Below, piece after piece: positions 34,845 to 46,219 of a stretch of 64,000 bases of DNA (positions within the stretch are counted from its first letter, which is position 1; each line of letters starts with the position of its first letter). Location of the stretch: assembly GCA_029168955.1 (NCBI GenBank), contig JAPDOI010000173.1, positions 771,501 to 835,500 on the forward strand, in the 5' to 3' direction. The position numbers and the translations under genes were made by a program. Origin of the DNA: Aplectana chamaeleonis. Taxonomy: Eukaryota; Nematoda; Chromadorea; Rhabditida; Cosmocercidae. Under the pieces are notes generated by a model. That model searched no databases and was not told the DNA's origin. It worked only from the letters and a program-made list of their open reading frames with translations.

Positions 34845-36175
34845 GTAATGTGTCAAGGCGGCGCGTTCTGTGGCGATCCCCTCTCATCCGTTCTTCCCCA
34901 CCCCGTCTGCCGGCCATCGATTTTCGCATGACCACCGTCCAATCGTCCGTATGACCGGCGATCATGCTCTGAGACGGTGAGTTTTATTTTCGATTTTTTC
35001 TCGATGGTAGTTTAGGTGTCATGGTGTTGTGAACTGTCGTCACAACCTTTCGGGTATATATAAATAATATGATAGAATCTCGTATAAAATAGTATTGCTC
35101 GATATACCGAAAGATAGGTATCTCATCAAACATTTTCTCATTCTTTTGATACGTCGGTATATCGAGTAGGCTATTGAGTGCCGTATCAAGCCGATCACTC
35201 GAGGCGCGGTCCGCGCTTTGAGGTAGGTACGGCACGTCTTTGAACATGTATGATGTTTGTAACGGGAACGCCTCCTGATTTCGCACAAAAGGCGGATTTG
35301 TAATGTATTGTGGGTTCGTCTGTCCACTGATCAGACTCGCTGTAATAAAGGACTATTATTACACGTGTCTGTAACCATTGGTATCCACCAAATTGATGGT
35401 ATTCGGTAAAGGAAAGGAACTGTGCGAAGCTTTGCTCAGTCCCTTGCGCAAAGCTGTATATTCTTTTCTCTCTTTTCTCAAGATACAAATCATTATTTTC
35501 AAACACTTATCTTCTGTTTCAAATCGATAGACCGCTACCCAATACGATGACACTAAAATTACCATGGAAACATTTAAAGACGGTGAAGAAAGTTGAAAAG
35601 ACTCAACGTTTTTGAGCACTACCACTGGTCGTACGGACGATTGGCCGGTGACATGCGAAAGCCGATAGCTAGCTCATGGGGTGGCAGAGTACGGATGGGA
35701 GAGGGCTGCCACAGCCAGCACCGCCGTGAGCCATCTTGAAATTTTTTATACGGGTTGTTTCACAGCGAAAATCGCGATCTTAGAACCCACTGGATTAATT
35801 GGCCGTGGAGCGCGTAGTTGGTAGCGCAGATTAGCCGTGGGGCGCTCGGTTTCTCAAGTGTTAACGTAACTGTGGAACGTCTCTTCTTCACTAACGCTTG
35901 AGACCGAGACACTCCCTATCATATTAAAAGTTTAGGAGATTTCAATTGATGATTTCCATCCAGCGTTGCGAGTTGATAGCCTATGAGGAATGCGTGGAAG
36001 AAAATAACCCTGCGAAGTGCAAAAGATGAAAAAAGCGCGCAGGTCCCGCTTTTTTCCATATCCCATATCACCGTTTTTTCGATAGCATACTCACACACTA
36101 GCGTATTCACACGCTCATGGTACACTTTTCTAATGGGGGGGGGGAGGCAATGCACCTTGATATCCTTTCTTTTCG

Positions 36176-36587
36176 TAGGGGCTGAGCAGAGTGCCATCAG
36201 AGCGCGGCGCGGCCTGATGATGGAGAACCGTATTGGTAGATCGCCGCGATCTATCAATATGGCTCTCCATCATCATGCCGCGCCGCGCCCTGTTGGCACT
36301 CTGCTCAACCCCTTATGGGTCGTTTATACTCCCGCCGCCAAGCGGCGCGGTACAGTGCACTTCTGTGATATTGATCATGCGGGGCGGAACGATCGATATC
36401 GTTGGGTTGCACTTCGCCGCGCCGTTCGGCGGCGGGAGTGTGAACGACCCCTTAGGGAATGAGCAGAGTGGCATCGCGGCGCAGCCTAATGGCAGGCTGC
36501 CGTATCGATAGATCGCCACAATATATCAATACGGCGGACCATATGAGGTCGCGCCGCTCCGCAATGCCTTTCTGCTCAGACCCCTTG
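36176..36587. mobile_element. Three consecutive fold-back hairpins
   Basis: Hairpin 1 (36176-36314) has arms TAGGGGCTGAGCAGAGTGCC and the complement. Hairpin 2 (36317-36451) has arms GGGTCGTTTA(TA)CTCCCGCCGCC and the complement. Hairpin 3 (36452-36587) again has GAGCAGAGTGGCATCGCG-type arms. Junctions share CCCCTTA. Hairpins 1 and 3 are related; hairpin 2 differs and may have inserted between two halves or copies. All lie within intron 10, ending just 40 bp before exon 11. Confidence 0.75.
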
Positions 36588-36627
36588 GTATTAATTCTGT
36601 CCACGCCTATAATCCATATTATTCCAG

Positions 36628-37063
36628 GACCCGTGAAGAGACGATCCCACCGGAAAATGAGCTGCAGAAGAGTTTGGGCGAATCAGCTCTGAGAACGTCG
36701 CACCTGTCGAACCATGAGATGCGTTTCCGAAAATCTACTGAGAAACTAACTGTTCCTGATTGGTATCGGGAAAATCGAACAACAGCACGCCCTACGGACG
36801 TCGATCTCACCCTTCCTCGCCCTGCCCATTCTCACACTGTCACTACTGCTCCTCAATATAGTGAACTGCCCGCCTCCAGACCAACTGATCTTTACCATTC
36901 TCAACGCTCAGATCCGTACCAATCCGTTTCCGGTTACCGTAATATACCGACTTCCACTAGTATTGATTTCCCCAGAGGAATGTTCGATCGGTACAAAGAC
37001 GAGATCGAAGATATGCGACGTTCGCGTTCTTCGCTGCACCAGATTGCACAGGAACATCGCCAG
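36628..37063 (+). CDS. Exon 11: largest exon, with LTVPDWYRE block
   Basis: The acceptor TATTATTCCAG ends at 36627 and the first base completes a Pro codon. The 436-base exon contains the order HLSNHEMRFRKSTEKLTVPD, WYREN, then a Pro/Ser/Thr/Tyr-rich stretch, then a helical end (DRYKDEIEDMRRSRSSLHQI). The HEMRFRKSTEKLTVPDWYRE block is the least biased part of the protein and the best query for finding homologues. The donor is CGCCAG^GTAGTA in phase 0. If unspliced, the frame would stop at 37078 after four more residues. Confidence 0.88.
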
Positions 37064-37870
37064 GTAGTAGCTCTGTAAAAGTCCCTCCACTGTTATTGAG
37101 CTGCTCCGTCTTTGCGTGTGATTTGTTTCCATCTGCTGATCACATTCTGTTTTTTCCTTTTTTTCCAGTGTTTGCCTGTGCATGATAAATCCTGCCCTGT
37201 TCGTCATATACATACAGATTCTTGTGATATCCATTTTTTATTGTTATACTTCACCAGTAATCTGGAATGGAAATGTTCAAAGCTCAACTCATCGCAAATC
37301 GTCAACTAGCATTTTTGAAACCTCTGTGCTACCCTTTGTTCTCAGCGCTTCATGCTTTAAGGCAGTGTTCACGATAAAAGCGTTCTTCAGCCCCCCACCC
37401 CCACACAGTACATGCATTAATCTGTTTTGCTGCTACAAATCATGCATACTAAAGCTATATGTGCAAAAACGTCTCTACAGTCCACTGCATCGTAGGAACG
37501 TAGTAGAGCAGTTACGGGCTGACACTAATATACTGTAGCCGTGGTTGGCTTGGCTCCAATTTGGATATGAAGCAATCGGGGAAAACAGGTGATAATTTTG
37601 GGTGAGTTAATATTTTCTTTGTTTTATCCGGGTTTTGATGTTATTATTGCTTGTTCAACCCTAGTAAATTCTCTAGGTGTATTAATATTCCATGTAAGTG
37701 ATAAAAGCTTCGAGGTTTTCAAACATCGGGTGCTTCCTTTCCCAAAGTTGAAAAATACACCCATTGTAACGTCGAGCAGGATGTATGGGGGACTCATGCA
37801 GACACTTCACCATAATTGACGGCGTTTTTTTCAAATTCGCAACAAAAATACCTTGAGCGTTGAAAATATC

Positions 37871-38590
37871 AGGTTGATGCAAAAGTTCTCGGACTTTCCA
37901 CATCTTTAAATAAAAAAACATTCATTTCAAAAACAAACAAGGCTCCACCAACAAAATAATTTCCATCACGTTCAAGCATCCTTGACCACCGATTGGGCAG
38001 ATCATGAATTCCCGACGCGTAGAACTCTGGCTGTTCCAAGTCGAAGTATTCTGAGGCCATTCTGGCTTCGTCATCGTTGGTGAACTGTTTTCCATACAGG
38101 AAGTGCTGCAACGAGCGGAACAGATGGTAGTCGGAAGGGGCAAGATCAGGGCTATATGGAGGGTGAGGAATAATTTCCCAGCCCAGGTCCAGCAGTTTCT
38201 GATAAATACTGTTCTCCTTCTTCACGACAATCCTCGGCCACACGTATCTCTGATAACCCGACAGAAACTGCTGGACCTGGGCTAGGAAGTTCTTCCTCAC
38301 CCTCCATATAGCCCAGGTCTTGCGCCTTACGGGTACCATCTGTTCCGCTCGATGCAGCACTTCCTAGATGGAAAACAGTTCACCAACGATGACGAAGTCA
38401 AAATGGTCATAGAAGAATACTTCGAAACAGCCAGAGTTCTACGCGTCGGAATTTCATGATCTACCCAATCGGTGGCGAAGGATCCTTGAATGTGATCGGA
38501 ATTATTTTGTTGAGTGAGCCTTGTTTGTTTCTGGAATAAATGTTTTTTATTCCAAGCCATGAAAAGTCCGGAAATTTTCTGCATCAACCT
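37871..38590. mobile_element. 720-bp mariner-derived fold-back element
   Basis: The ends are AGGTTGATGCAAAAGTTCTC and the complement of AGGTTGATGCAGAAAATTTC. The left arm, read on the minus strand, encodes the C-terminal part of a mariner transposase (LDLGWEIIPHPPYSPDLAPS, DYHLF, then LPNRWSRMLERDGNYF), including the third catalytic Asp. The right arm is a diverged inverted copy of the same region. The N-terminal half and the first catalytic Asp are missing, so it cannot encode a transposase. Confidence 0.85.
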
Positions 38591-39027
38591 AATAGTAAGT
38601 TTTCACCTCACTCCCAGAACATGAATGCGCCTAGACCCTTTACTAAAGTTATGCATGCAGAATTACCATATCAACGCGAAAGAAACAGAAACATTTGCTC
38701 ACATAAAGTCATCGGCTATTTGTCCACATGATTAATGACCAACTTGAAGCGGAGCCACCCACGGCTACAGTATGTATATTATTGAACGTTCGCGGCTGCA
38801 CCACTGCTTTTTCGAGGCGGTGGACTACTCTCCTTTTCGGAGAGGAATTCAGGTCCGCGCCATTCGGAAAACCGCTGTTGCAGCATGCAGCTAAGCGATT
38901 GTCGTGCAGTGAATGTCGTGGTCTTTTGCGTTTCTTATTTGTCGTACCAGCGGTTGTTGGCACCTGCGGACCAGAATTTCACTCCGAGGAGAGGAGTATT
39001 CGTTTAAAGTGATATAAGTGTTCTTAA

Positions 39028-39481
39028 AGGCAGCATACACGCTCGTAAACCTGTTTGAGATAACTACGGAAATAGAATGATATGGCTCAGAGCAGAGCGC
39101 CTACGCATTTCGAAGCGTCAAAAACGACCCACAATGACGCTACACAGGTGAGAAGTTGACCCCGCCCCTGTATCTGCCCGCCCCCTGTCTTTGTCGTCCT
39201 CTTCCAAAACAGGGGTGCTGAACCATTTTGACCGTGGGCGATGTTTGTGAGTGGTACAAAAAGTACAATAAGTAAATCATATACATAGACAACACTGAGA
39301 ATTGCCCAGCTTCCCTATTTTGGAGGAGGACGGCAAATACAGGGCGGGGCCAACTTCTCACTCGTGTAGCGTCATTAGAGGTCGTTTTTGACGCTTCGAA
39401 ATGCGTAGGCGCTGTGTTCTGAGCCATACGATTCTATTTCCGTGCTTATCTCAATCACATTTGCGAGCGTGTATGCTGCCT
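39028..39481. mobile_element. TTAA-flanked palindromic element, family D copy 2
   Basis: It starts AGGCAGCATACACGCTCGTA after TTAA at 39024-39027 and ends GTATGCTGCCT; the right flank has changed to TCGA. Same hairpin structure as the other D copies. Confidence 0.85.
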
Positions 39482-40114
39482 TCGAAGAGCAGCTCTTTCA
39501 AGCTGTGCACTGAGATAATATGTAGTCATTTTGGTCAGATCTATTCCACGTTTCGCTCCGTCTGGCACCAATCTTGAGCACTGCCTGCCATCAATTTCCT
39601 TCGGAACAAATTTTATCCCTAATGTAGCATGTTTCACGAAAAATGTTGCTTTGAGCAAATTAATACAATGGAATGAGCAACAATCAGACCGTAAATTGGC
39701 AATCGTTTGGTTGTGGTCGTTTTATTTTCTAGTTGCCCATATTTGTTTGCCTCACCATTTGTGTATTTGCGAAGCATCTGCTCTTCCTTTTGTATATAAG
39801 GGAAATTCACTTGTTCTACGTTTCCTTGTTTCCCGTGCTTGGTGGCTTCTAATAAGTATAAATATTATTACTGTTCCTACGTAAAACACACTCCTGCATG
39901 ATTCATCGCGGACTTTCTCCCCATATGCATCTTCTGCAGTACGAGTCACACCTATAGTCTTTCCCATTATTCACGTCAACAAAAGCAAATCGCGCTTGGG
40001 CTTTTGAAGCATACTATGATTTCATTAGTACGGATTCGGCATTCGTGCATGTGGCATCCATGATGATGATGTGTGATGGTCCGCTTCTCCTATTTTCTAT
40101 TTCTTGCTTATGTA
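39482..40114 (+). other. Intron 11 stretch, nothing recognised
   Basis: AT-rich single-copy looking sequence. A plus-strand frame at 39531-39884 is hydrophobic, but has no splice signals matching the host gene and no known motif. Confidence 0.4.
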
Positions 40115-40246
40115 CAGTCAGCGCGCAAATGTTCGTCGGATCGGTGTATGCCTGAGCAGTTTTTGTCTGTGCGCGGTTGTATATATGCATCGTGCAATCT
40201 CTGTTCAGCAGAAAATACCGATCCGACAAACCATTGCGCGTCGACC
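40115..40246. mobile_element. Short palindromic MITE
   Basis: CAGTCAGCGCGCAAATG and TTCGTCGGATCGGT on the left pair with ACCGATCCGACAAACCATTG and CGCGTCGACC on the right. The left flank is TA. CAGTC ends resemble those of the element at 30523. Confidence 0.65.
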
Positions 40247-40749
40247 ATGATTGTCGTGGTCATGTCCATGGACCAGAAACATGGGGAGATCGGAGTGATG
40301 AAAATCGTTTTAGGAGGTAAAACCCAAAGCTGCTCCGAGGCGTTCACTTTCCCAGGAGGTGAGTAATTCGTTCTCACTGTGTGTACGTTTCGAACTTGAA
40401 AACATTTGGCGCATAACCAGCCTTTGCGTGAGCGAGTCCTGTCTGCGGAAGTTGGTTTCCACTCTTAAAATTTTTATCTGTACAGGGTCACCCCATATTT
40501 CCACCTTGTATACATAGAAGAATATATCACTTTGTAAGTGTCTTATAATAGTGATACAATTAAATTCTGAGATTTTTTTGTAGCTTCAAAGCTTCATTCT
40601 GAGAATATGTAGAAAAAAAAGGATTTCATTGCACTGCTGTGCGTCGCTGGAGACAACTGCTTCTCATCTTCTAGTCGGCAAACGGATTCCGCCTTGAGAC
40701 AATTTCTTCTCCTTCGAGTGTATCGTCTGAGTTGGAAAAAGTAAGCCGG

Positions 40750-41517
40750 GTGCTCAGACAATCTGGCGTTTCTAACGCGCACTGAACCGTCCCATTTCGA
40801 CCTGTGCGGGGCAAACGGCAGAGTTCCCGCATGACCATTCCGGTCTGCGTTCAGCGCCTGCCAAACCTCGGATTCCGCCATTTGGCTGGCGATGACGTCA
40901 CTGCTGCAAAGAGGCTCGGTGTTGCGTTCGCACACGATTTGACTGGGCATGAACTCGTGTGATCTGCCGAATCACGTTATCGATGACTCCACAATTGACC
41001 CGGCCCATATCAGCAGCAGAGCAGGTATTTAAGGGGTCTCATCCCAGAGAGAGCGCAGTCGGCCTTTCGGGGTCGCTCCTGGAAAGTGGCTACGAGTCAC
41101 TCTCTGGACGATTTTCGACCGCTGAGGGGTCTCCCCCACGGTCCTCAGCGAGCGAAGCTCTCTCGCGGTCGACCGTGGCGTGGATGATGTCCCTGTCGCG
41201 GACCGCGGTGGGGGTGACCCCCTCACGCGGGCCGCGACATGGACCGTGTCCTTGTTGGGGGAGACCCGCTCCTATTGAAAAAATGGGACGCCGCCCCTAG
41301 CGCCGCGTCCTTCTATAATAAGACGACGACCTCCTTTGCCGTTGTAAATCTAATCTAGCATGGTCGAAACCTGCAAACGGCAGTGAATCGCCGGATATCG
41401 CGGGGCAAACGGCGGATATGGGGCACCCGCTTTGCTCATTTTTTCGTTTCTAACGGCAGCGGTTCAGATTATGACCCGCGTTTGCTGCGCGTTAGAAACC
41501 CCACAGTGTCTGAGTGG
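40750..41517. mobile_element. Inverted-repeat-bounded element with a GC-rich, TATA-containing core
   Basis: GCTCAGACA...GCGTTTCTAACGCGCA at 40750-40785 pairs with TGCGCGTTAGAAACCCCACAG...TGTCTGAG near 41487-41517. Inside, GGTATTTAAGGGGTCTC (41022-41040) looks like a TATA region followed by a GC-rich block that ends near 41320. GGGGTCTCCCCCACGGTCC and GGACCGCGGTGGGGGTGACC form a local hairpin (41126-41220). This may be a promoter-bearing terminal region of a larger transposon; no coding region is visible. Confidence 0.45.
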
Positions 41518-41699
41518 GCGACTGCATCTCGCGAGTAGAACAGATCGAGTGATTCATTTTAGCCTCGCCGACGACTATTTAGCTTTCCTTCTTATATTTT
41601 GTAACCGATTGGATTGTATACTGGCCCAAGAATTTTGAAAAATGAAAAAAGGGACTAGGGAAGCCCACTTATCCTTTGGTTCCGAGCGGAATTTACTGT

Positions 41700-41835
41700 G
41701 TTCTCTCGCACGTTTGTGCGGAGCGAGGGTAGAGGCAGCGAGAAAGTGTGGGGAGAAGGAGACGCAGCGTACGCGCGCAGACGCACGCGATGAACGGAAA
41801 TAAATTTCACTTGGAAACAGAGGATGCCATTCTAT
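41700..41835 (+). repeat. Dispersed 130-150 bp repeat, copy 2
   Basis: Complement of the copy at 31965-32110: shares GAGGCAGCGAGAAAGTG, GACGCAGCGTACGCGCGCAG and GATGAACGGAAATAAATTTC. Confidence 0.65.
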
Positions 41836-41936
41836 TCGACCGCGCCGCGCGGCTATCCACCCGGCTTACTTTTAGCAGCCTAGGCCAAATGTATTCATGA
41901 ATACTGAGAACTTTCGGCTCGTTCAAAAAGAGTTAA

Positions 41937-42408
41937 AGGCACAGTCCAACCTCAGAAGTAATTTTTGATATTATGGTCCGGTCGCCGCCTATAGTAAACC
42001 TGCCAAGCGCGAAATCTCAATTCGCTCAAATAAGCGAGGAAAAGCCAGGAAAAAGTCGGCCACGCCCCCTTGAAAGAAAAATGGGTAACGCCCACTGCAA
42101 GGTTTCCGATCTTAATAGGGAAGAGACGCGGGAATGATTATATTCAAAACCTATGTTCTTCGATTTGTTTTTGGTCTGGCTTTATATTGTGGCCTGCCTC
42201 AGAACGCTGGCTGCGAATAACGAGAAAATACAGGCTCGGGACAACTCGTCCGCTAACTTCTAGCCGTTCAAAATTGAGATTTTGAGGAGCCGTGACTCCG
42301 TTCGTAGTGAGTTCTGAGCGATTCTAGAGACACCATTGTGATCAGCTTGAAATTTTCTCCAGGATAGGCAGAAAAACGAAAAATCGATTCCGAGGTTAGA
42401 CTGTGTCT
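41937..42408. mobile_element. TTAA-flanked element, family E copy
   Basis: It starts AGGCACAGTCCAACCTCAGA and ends TTAGACTGTGTCT with TTAA at 41933-41936 and 42409-42412. The right TTAA is shared with the next element. Confidence 0.83.
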
Positions 42409-42412
42409 TTAA

Positions 42413-43852
42413 AGGCAGCGTACATGCCCGCGGAAGTGGTTGAAATCATGGTAAGTCGCCACGCTTGAGGCCTCAAAGGAGGAATCTGAGCATCGGTGGT
42501 CTGGGAAGGGGAGGGCGGGGGGTGAAAGGTTGAAAATCGGAAAATTGGGCAGGCAACCCTTCTCCCCCCCCCCCCCCCACTCCCGCGGTCGTCATCGGTC
42601 TTTTATGAGCATCAGAGTGGCATAGTACATGAAAATTATGGAATTACGATTAGTATCATTATATGTTAAGATTGCAATGTAATAGAACTACCATATGCTA
42701 AAATACATTAGATAACAAAAAATCAAGGTATAGTAGAAGGGGAATGGTAAAGCACAAAAAGCTCAATCACTCTACCGCATCTAAAGTGTGCCCGAATGAG
42801 AAAAGCGGCCCACGCTTGCTTCGAAGGCGGCCGTCGCATGTGCCGCTCTCGGACGAGTGGTTGAATCAAACGACGGCCGTCCCCTCTCCCCCCGTCTACA
42901 GAGCTGATTGATCGGCGCAGTGCTTGCTGCCAGCCGGTGCCGGCCCTGTTCGTAGTCGATGGCGGTGGGGACTTTTCGCATGCTCGTCCGAGAGCGGCGA
43001 ACGCGACGGCCGCCCACCAAGCACGCCGGCCGCATGAGCCGCCATTCTAATTCGGACGCACCTTATGTACTTCCTCTCAATCGTGAAAATAGTATTTTAC
43101 GGCTTCAGCAACGGTCAAATCGAACAGCAGTTGCATTTCTATGGAAAAATCACAAAAACCGACTGACACAAAAGGCGGAATTATTAGAAAGCACAAAAAA
43201 GAAACCAGGTTATACTCAATGGAGTAAGCGGAGAGAGTAAAATAATTTGATGAGCAATGAATGCCATGCTTTGTCAACGCACTACTTGGCGACGACTGTA
43301 ACAAACTGCAGAAAATAGAATTTTGATAATGAAGTCGAAGTGAGTGCAAAGGTGGTGGAGGTGCAAAAACGTTTTTTTCCCATCCGTAGAAATGATTTTT
43401 GGAACATACAGTACGGAGCAAATGTTTTGCAAGGAAAGCGTTTTGCGGTGTTTTTTTTGCGCTCGGAAAGCGCCGCAACGTCATAACGTGCTTCGAAGTG
43501 GTCCAGTTTCAATTCTGAGGTCATTTCTGGATGGGTTCCCTTTAGTCCTATACGATAATGTTAGAAAATTACAGATTCGACATCGGAAGTTTATCGAAAA
43601 TTGCATACTCATTCAAAAAAAATTGTAGGTGTGAGGAAATCACAAAATGTATCTCCCTCAACCCTAGCTCCATACAGTTAGGTTTGAGAGAATCGCTAGT
43701 TTTGCCGTTCCCTCACACATACCAATTTTTTTCAGAATTAGCCCTTACCTATGTGTTTTGAGTGGCCTCTGCGATATATCGCAACCTGGTATGCCGAAAT
43801 ACCTGAGCAAAATTGTATAAAATGATTACGGCTTTTCGCCCCTACGCTGCCT
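42413..43852. mobile_element. 1.4-kb TTAA-flanked element, family H
   Basis: It starts AGGCAGCGTACATGCCCGCG and ends CCTACGCTGCCT, flanked by TTAA at 42409-42412 and 43853-43856, both shared with family E sequences. It contains a C-run (about 42567-42580) and a GC-rich inverted pair around GCCGCTCTCGGACGAG (42841) and CTCGTCCGAGAGCGGC (42982). Small frames inside show no known domain. Confidence 0.7.
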
Positions 43853-43856
43853 TTAA

Positions 43857-44128
43857 AAGCACAGTCCAACCTCCGAATAGTTCTGGAGTTTTTCTGTCTG
43901 GCTTTGAGAGATTCTCAAGCCGATCACACTGATGTCTCCAGATTCACCCGTAACTCACTACGGACCAAGTTGCGGTCTTTAAAAGATTCTGAATTCGAAC
44001 AGTGAGAACTTTATGGACAAGCTGTCTCGGCCCTTTTTTCTTGGGGTTCGCAGCTATCGCTCTGAAACAGGCAATTTCATGGAGCTAGACCAACACCAAA
44101 CAGAAGAACGTAGCTTTCGAATGAAGTG
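43857..44128. mobile_element. Partial family E element, truncated by the mariner insertion
   Basis: It starts AAGCACAGTCCAACCTCCGA after TTAA at 43853. The interior resembles the complement of 41937-42408 in places (ATCACACTGATGTCTCCAGA). Similarity ends near the mariner boundary at 44129. Confidence 0.55.
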
Positions 44129-45410
44129 TTGGGTTGGCAACAAAATACAGTGCGGATTTCACTCATGGATGACTTTAGTTGAATTTTTGATTTGTTGCCG
44201 TAATCGAAATGTCAAACGCATCTTCTTATTTGACAGTTGGTACTTCAGCTGTCGATTAGTTGAGAATTTTTAAACGGTTGTGTACCTTTTTTGGCGTCTG
44301 TTGATAAAAGGAAAATCAAAACGAACATTTTCGTCATATTTTGCTTTTTTATTTCCGGAAAGTAAAAAACGCATCGCAAGCTCACAAAAAGTTATGTGGT
44401 GTTTATGGTGTCGAAGCTTTCAAAGAACGGCTGTGTCAAATTTGTTTGCCAAATTTTCGTTCTGGTGATTTTTCACTGAAATATGAAAAACGCTCTGGTT
44501 GTCGAGTTGAATTTGATGACGACCAAATCAAAGCAATAATCGATTCGGATCGTCACAGTACAACACGTGAGATTGCAGAGACGCTTCATGTATCACATAC
44601 ATGCATTGAGAATCGCTTGACACAATTTCGCTATGTACGCAAACCCGATATATGATTTTCTCATAAACTGAAAGAAAGGCATTTAACACAACATATTTAC
44701 ACCTGCGATTTGTTAAAGAAACTAGATGAAAATGGTCGTTTTCTAAAACTATTGATAACTGGTGATCAAAAATGGATTCTTTACAAAAATGTCAATTGGA
44801 AAAGATCGTGAATCAAGCCAGGTGAACCATCTCAAACAACACCAAAAGCTGAAATTTATCAAAAGGAGGTTATGTTATCAGTTTCGTGGGATTACAAGGA
44901 CATTGTCTACTTTGAATCCTTGCTACCCAACCAAACGATCAATTCAAATGTCTACATTGAACAACTAACAAAATTGAACAATGCAGTTGAAAAAAGCGGC
45001 CCGAATCGACAAATCGACTAGGTGTTGTATTCATCATGACAATGCAAGGCCACACAAATCTTTAGTCACTCGGCAAAAATTATTGGAGTTTGGTTGGGAT
45101 GTTTTTTTGCCACATCCACCATATAGCCCTGACCTCGCATCATCTGATTACTCTTTATTTAAATCTTTGCAGAACTCCTTGAGTTGTAAAAATTTCAATA
45201 ATGATGGTGATCACAAATCGTACCTGGTTCCGTTTTTTTGCTGATAAAAATCAGAAGTTTAATGAATGTGCAAATATGATGCTGCCTAAAAGATGGCAAA
45301 AGGTCATTGCTCAAAATGGGCAATGCATTACAGAATAAAGTTATTTCGTTCCATGAAAAAATTGTATTTTATTTTGTAGAAAATCTGCAATTACTTAGTT
45401 GCCAACCCAA
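44129..45410 (+). mobile_element. Full-length but decayed mariner element
   Basis: Terminal inverted repeats are TTGGGTTGGCAAC (44129) and GTTGCCAACCCAA (ending 45410). The length of 1282 bp is normal for mariner. TA follows on the right; the left flank is TG. It carries a broken transposase gene in the same orientation as the host gene. Mariner elements are known from hookworms. Confidence 0.9.
44300..45330 (+). pseudogene. Mariner transposase (frameshifted)
   Basis: In order: an N-terminal DNA-binding region (KKLCGVYGVEAFKERLCQIC, then DDDQIKAIIDSDRHSTTREI, AETLHVSHTCIENRL, a helix-turn-helix). Next comes the first catalytic Asp in TGDQKWILY (near 44760), then CIHHDNARPHKS (second Asp, near 45030) and PYSPDLASSDYSLF (third Asp, near 45120), the D,D34D arrangement. 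At least three frame changes and an in-frame stop (around 44655 and 45020) break it. The stretch after 45240 (KNQKFNECANMMLPKRWQKV) is the C-terminus in another frame. Confidence 0.88.
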
Positions 45411-45789
45411 TACATAAGGTTTCCGTTTTCGATTTAGTCTGACGCATGGACCAGGCGGCTGGCCGTGCCGGGTTGCCGGCCTCATTGGAGAATTGGCTTT
45501 AGATCCGCACGAGGTGATCTACCGCTGCAGCCCCGTCCATTCATCAGACTCAATTTATTAAGTGAACTCTATATATTTCTTCAGAAGAATCGCTCGCGGT
45601 AAAAATGACATTGGGACTTTCTATTAAAATTGAAGTTCATGAGCTCATCTATGTAGAAATGTTGAATAAAAAAACTGCAAAAAACAAGAGAAACCCATAA
45701 AGGCTTGCTTGTTTGGATTGAAGAAGCCCTCATTCCCACCCCTCCCCCAAACACCCGGACACATTCTGGGGCAGCATGCACCCAACGTG

Positions 45790-45924
45790 GGCATGGATTC
45801 TAATAAGACTTTGCGTTCACTATTAAAGTTTGGCGCGAACTCGGTGCCATTTGTTATAACATAGGTGCACCGAGTTTGCGCTAACCTCCAATGGAGAACG
45901 CAAAGTCTCATTAGGATACATGCC
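45790..45924. mobile_element. Short palindromic MITE related to 30523-30668
   Basis: GGCATGGATTCTAATAAGAC and TTTGCGTTC on the left pair with GAACGCAAAG and TCTCATTAGGATACATGCC on the right. The interior GGCGCGAACTCGGTGC/GCACCGAGTTTGCGC matches the core of the element at 30523. Confidence 0.7.
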
Positions 45925-46219
45925 GTTGTTACGCAATTGCTACGAAGGGGTTGGGACAAGGTTTGGGGAGTCGGCGCGTTCGATGGTTGCTCTTCGAGTG
46001 CTGGAGATAATCTTTGATTGGTGTCTCAGCGGGGTTTCGGCTGCCCCACTCTCCTAGATTGGGTTGGCGAAGAAACGATTTTTCAGTGCTACCCTAACGC
46101 CTTTTTAGCCCTTGCGCTGCTATCAACAAATGTGCCGACGCCCCAAACCCTCGCACGACTCCTCGCGTTCGTGCATGCCGCCCCTGTTGTAGCACGAAAA
46201 GTTCCATTAGAATGATGTT

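Noticed and set aside
35800..35920. tRNA-like GCGTAGTTGGTAGCGC
   Set aside because: It resembles an A box, but no B box or cloverleaf follows; the surrounding sequence is an imperfect inverted repeat (CTCGGTTTCTCAAG / CTTGAGACCGAG).
39531..39884. 117-codon hydrophobic plus-strand frame
   Set aside because: No start context, acceptor or phase consistent with exons 11 and 12, and no motif.
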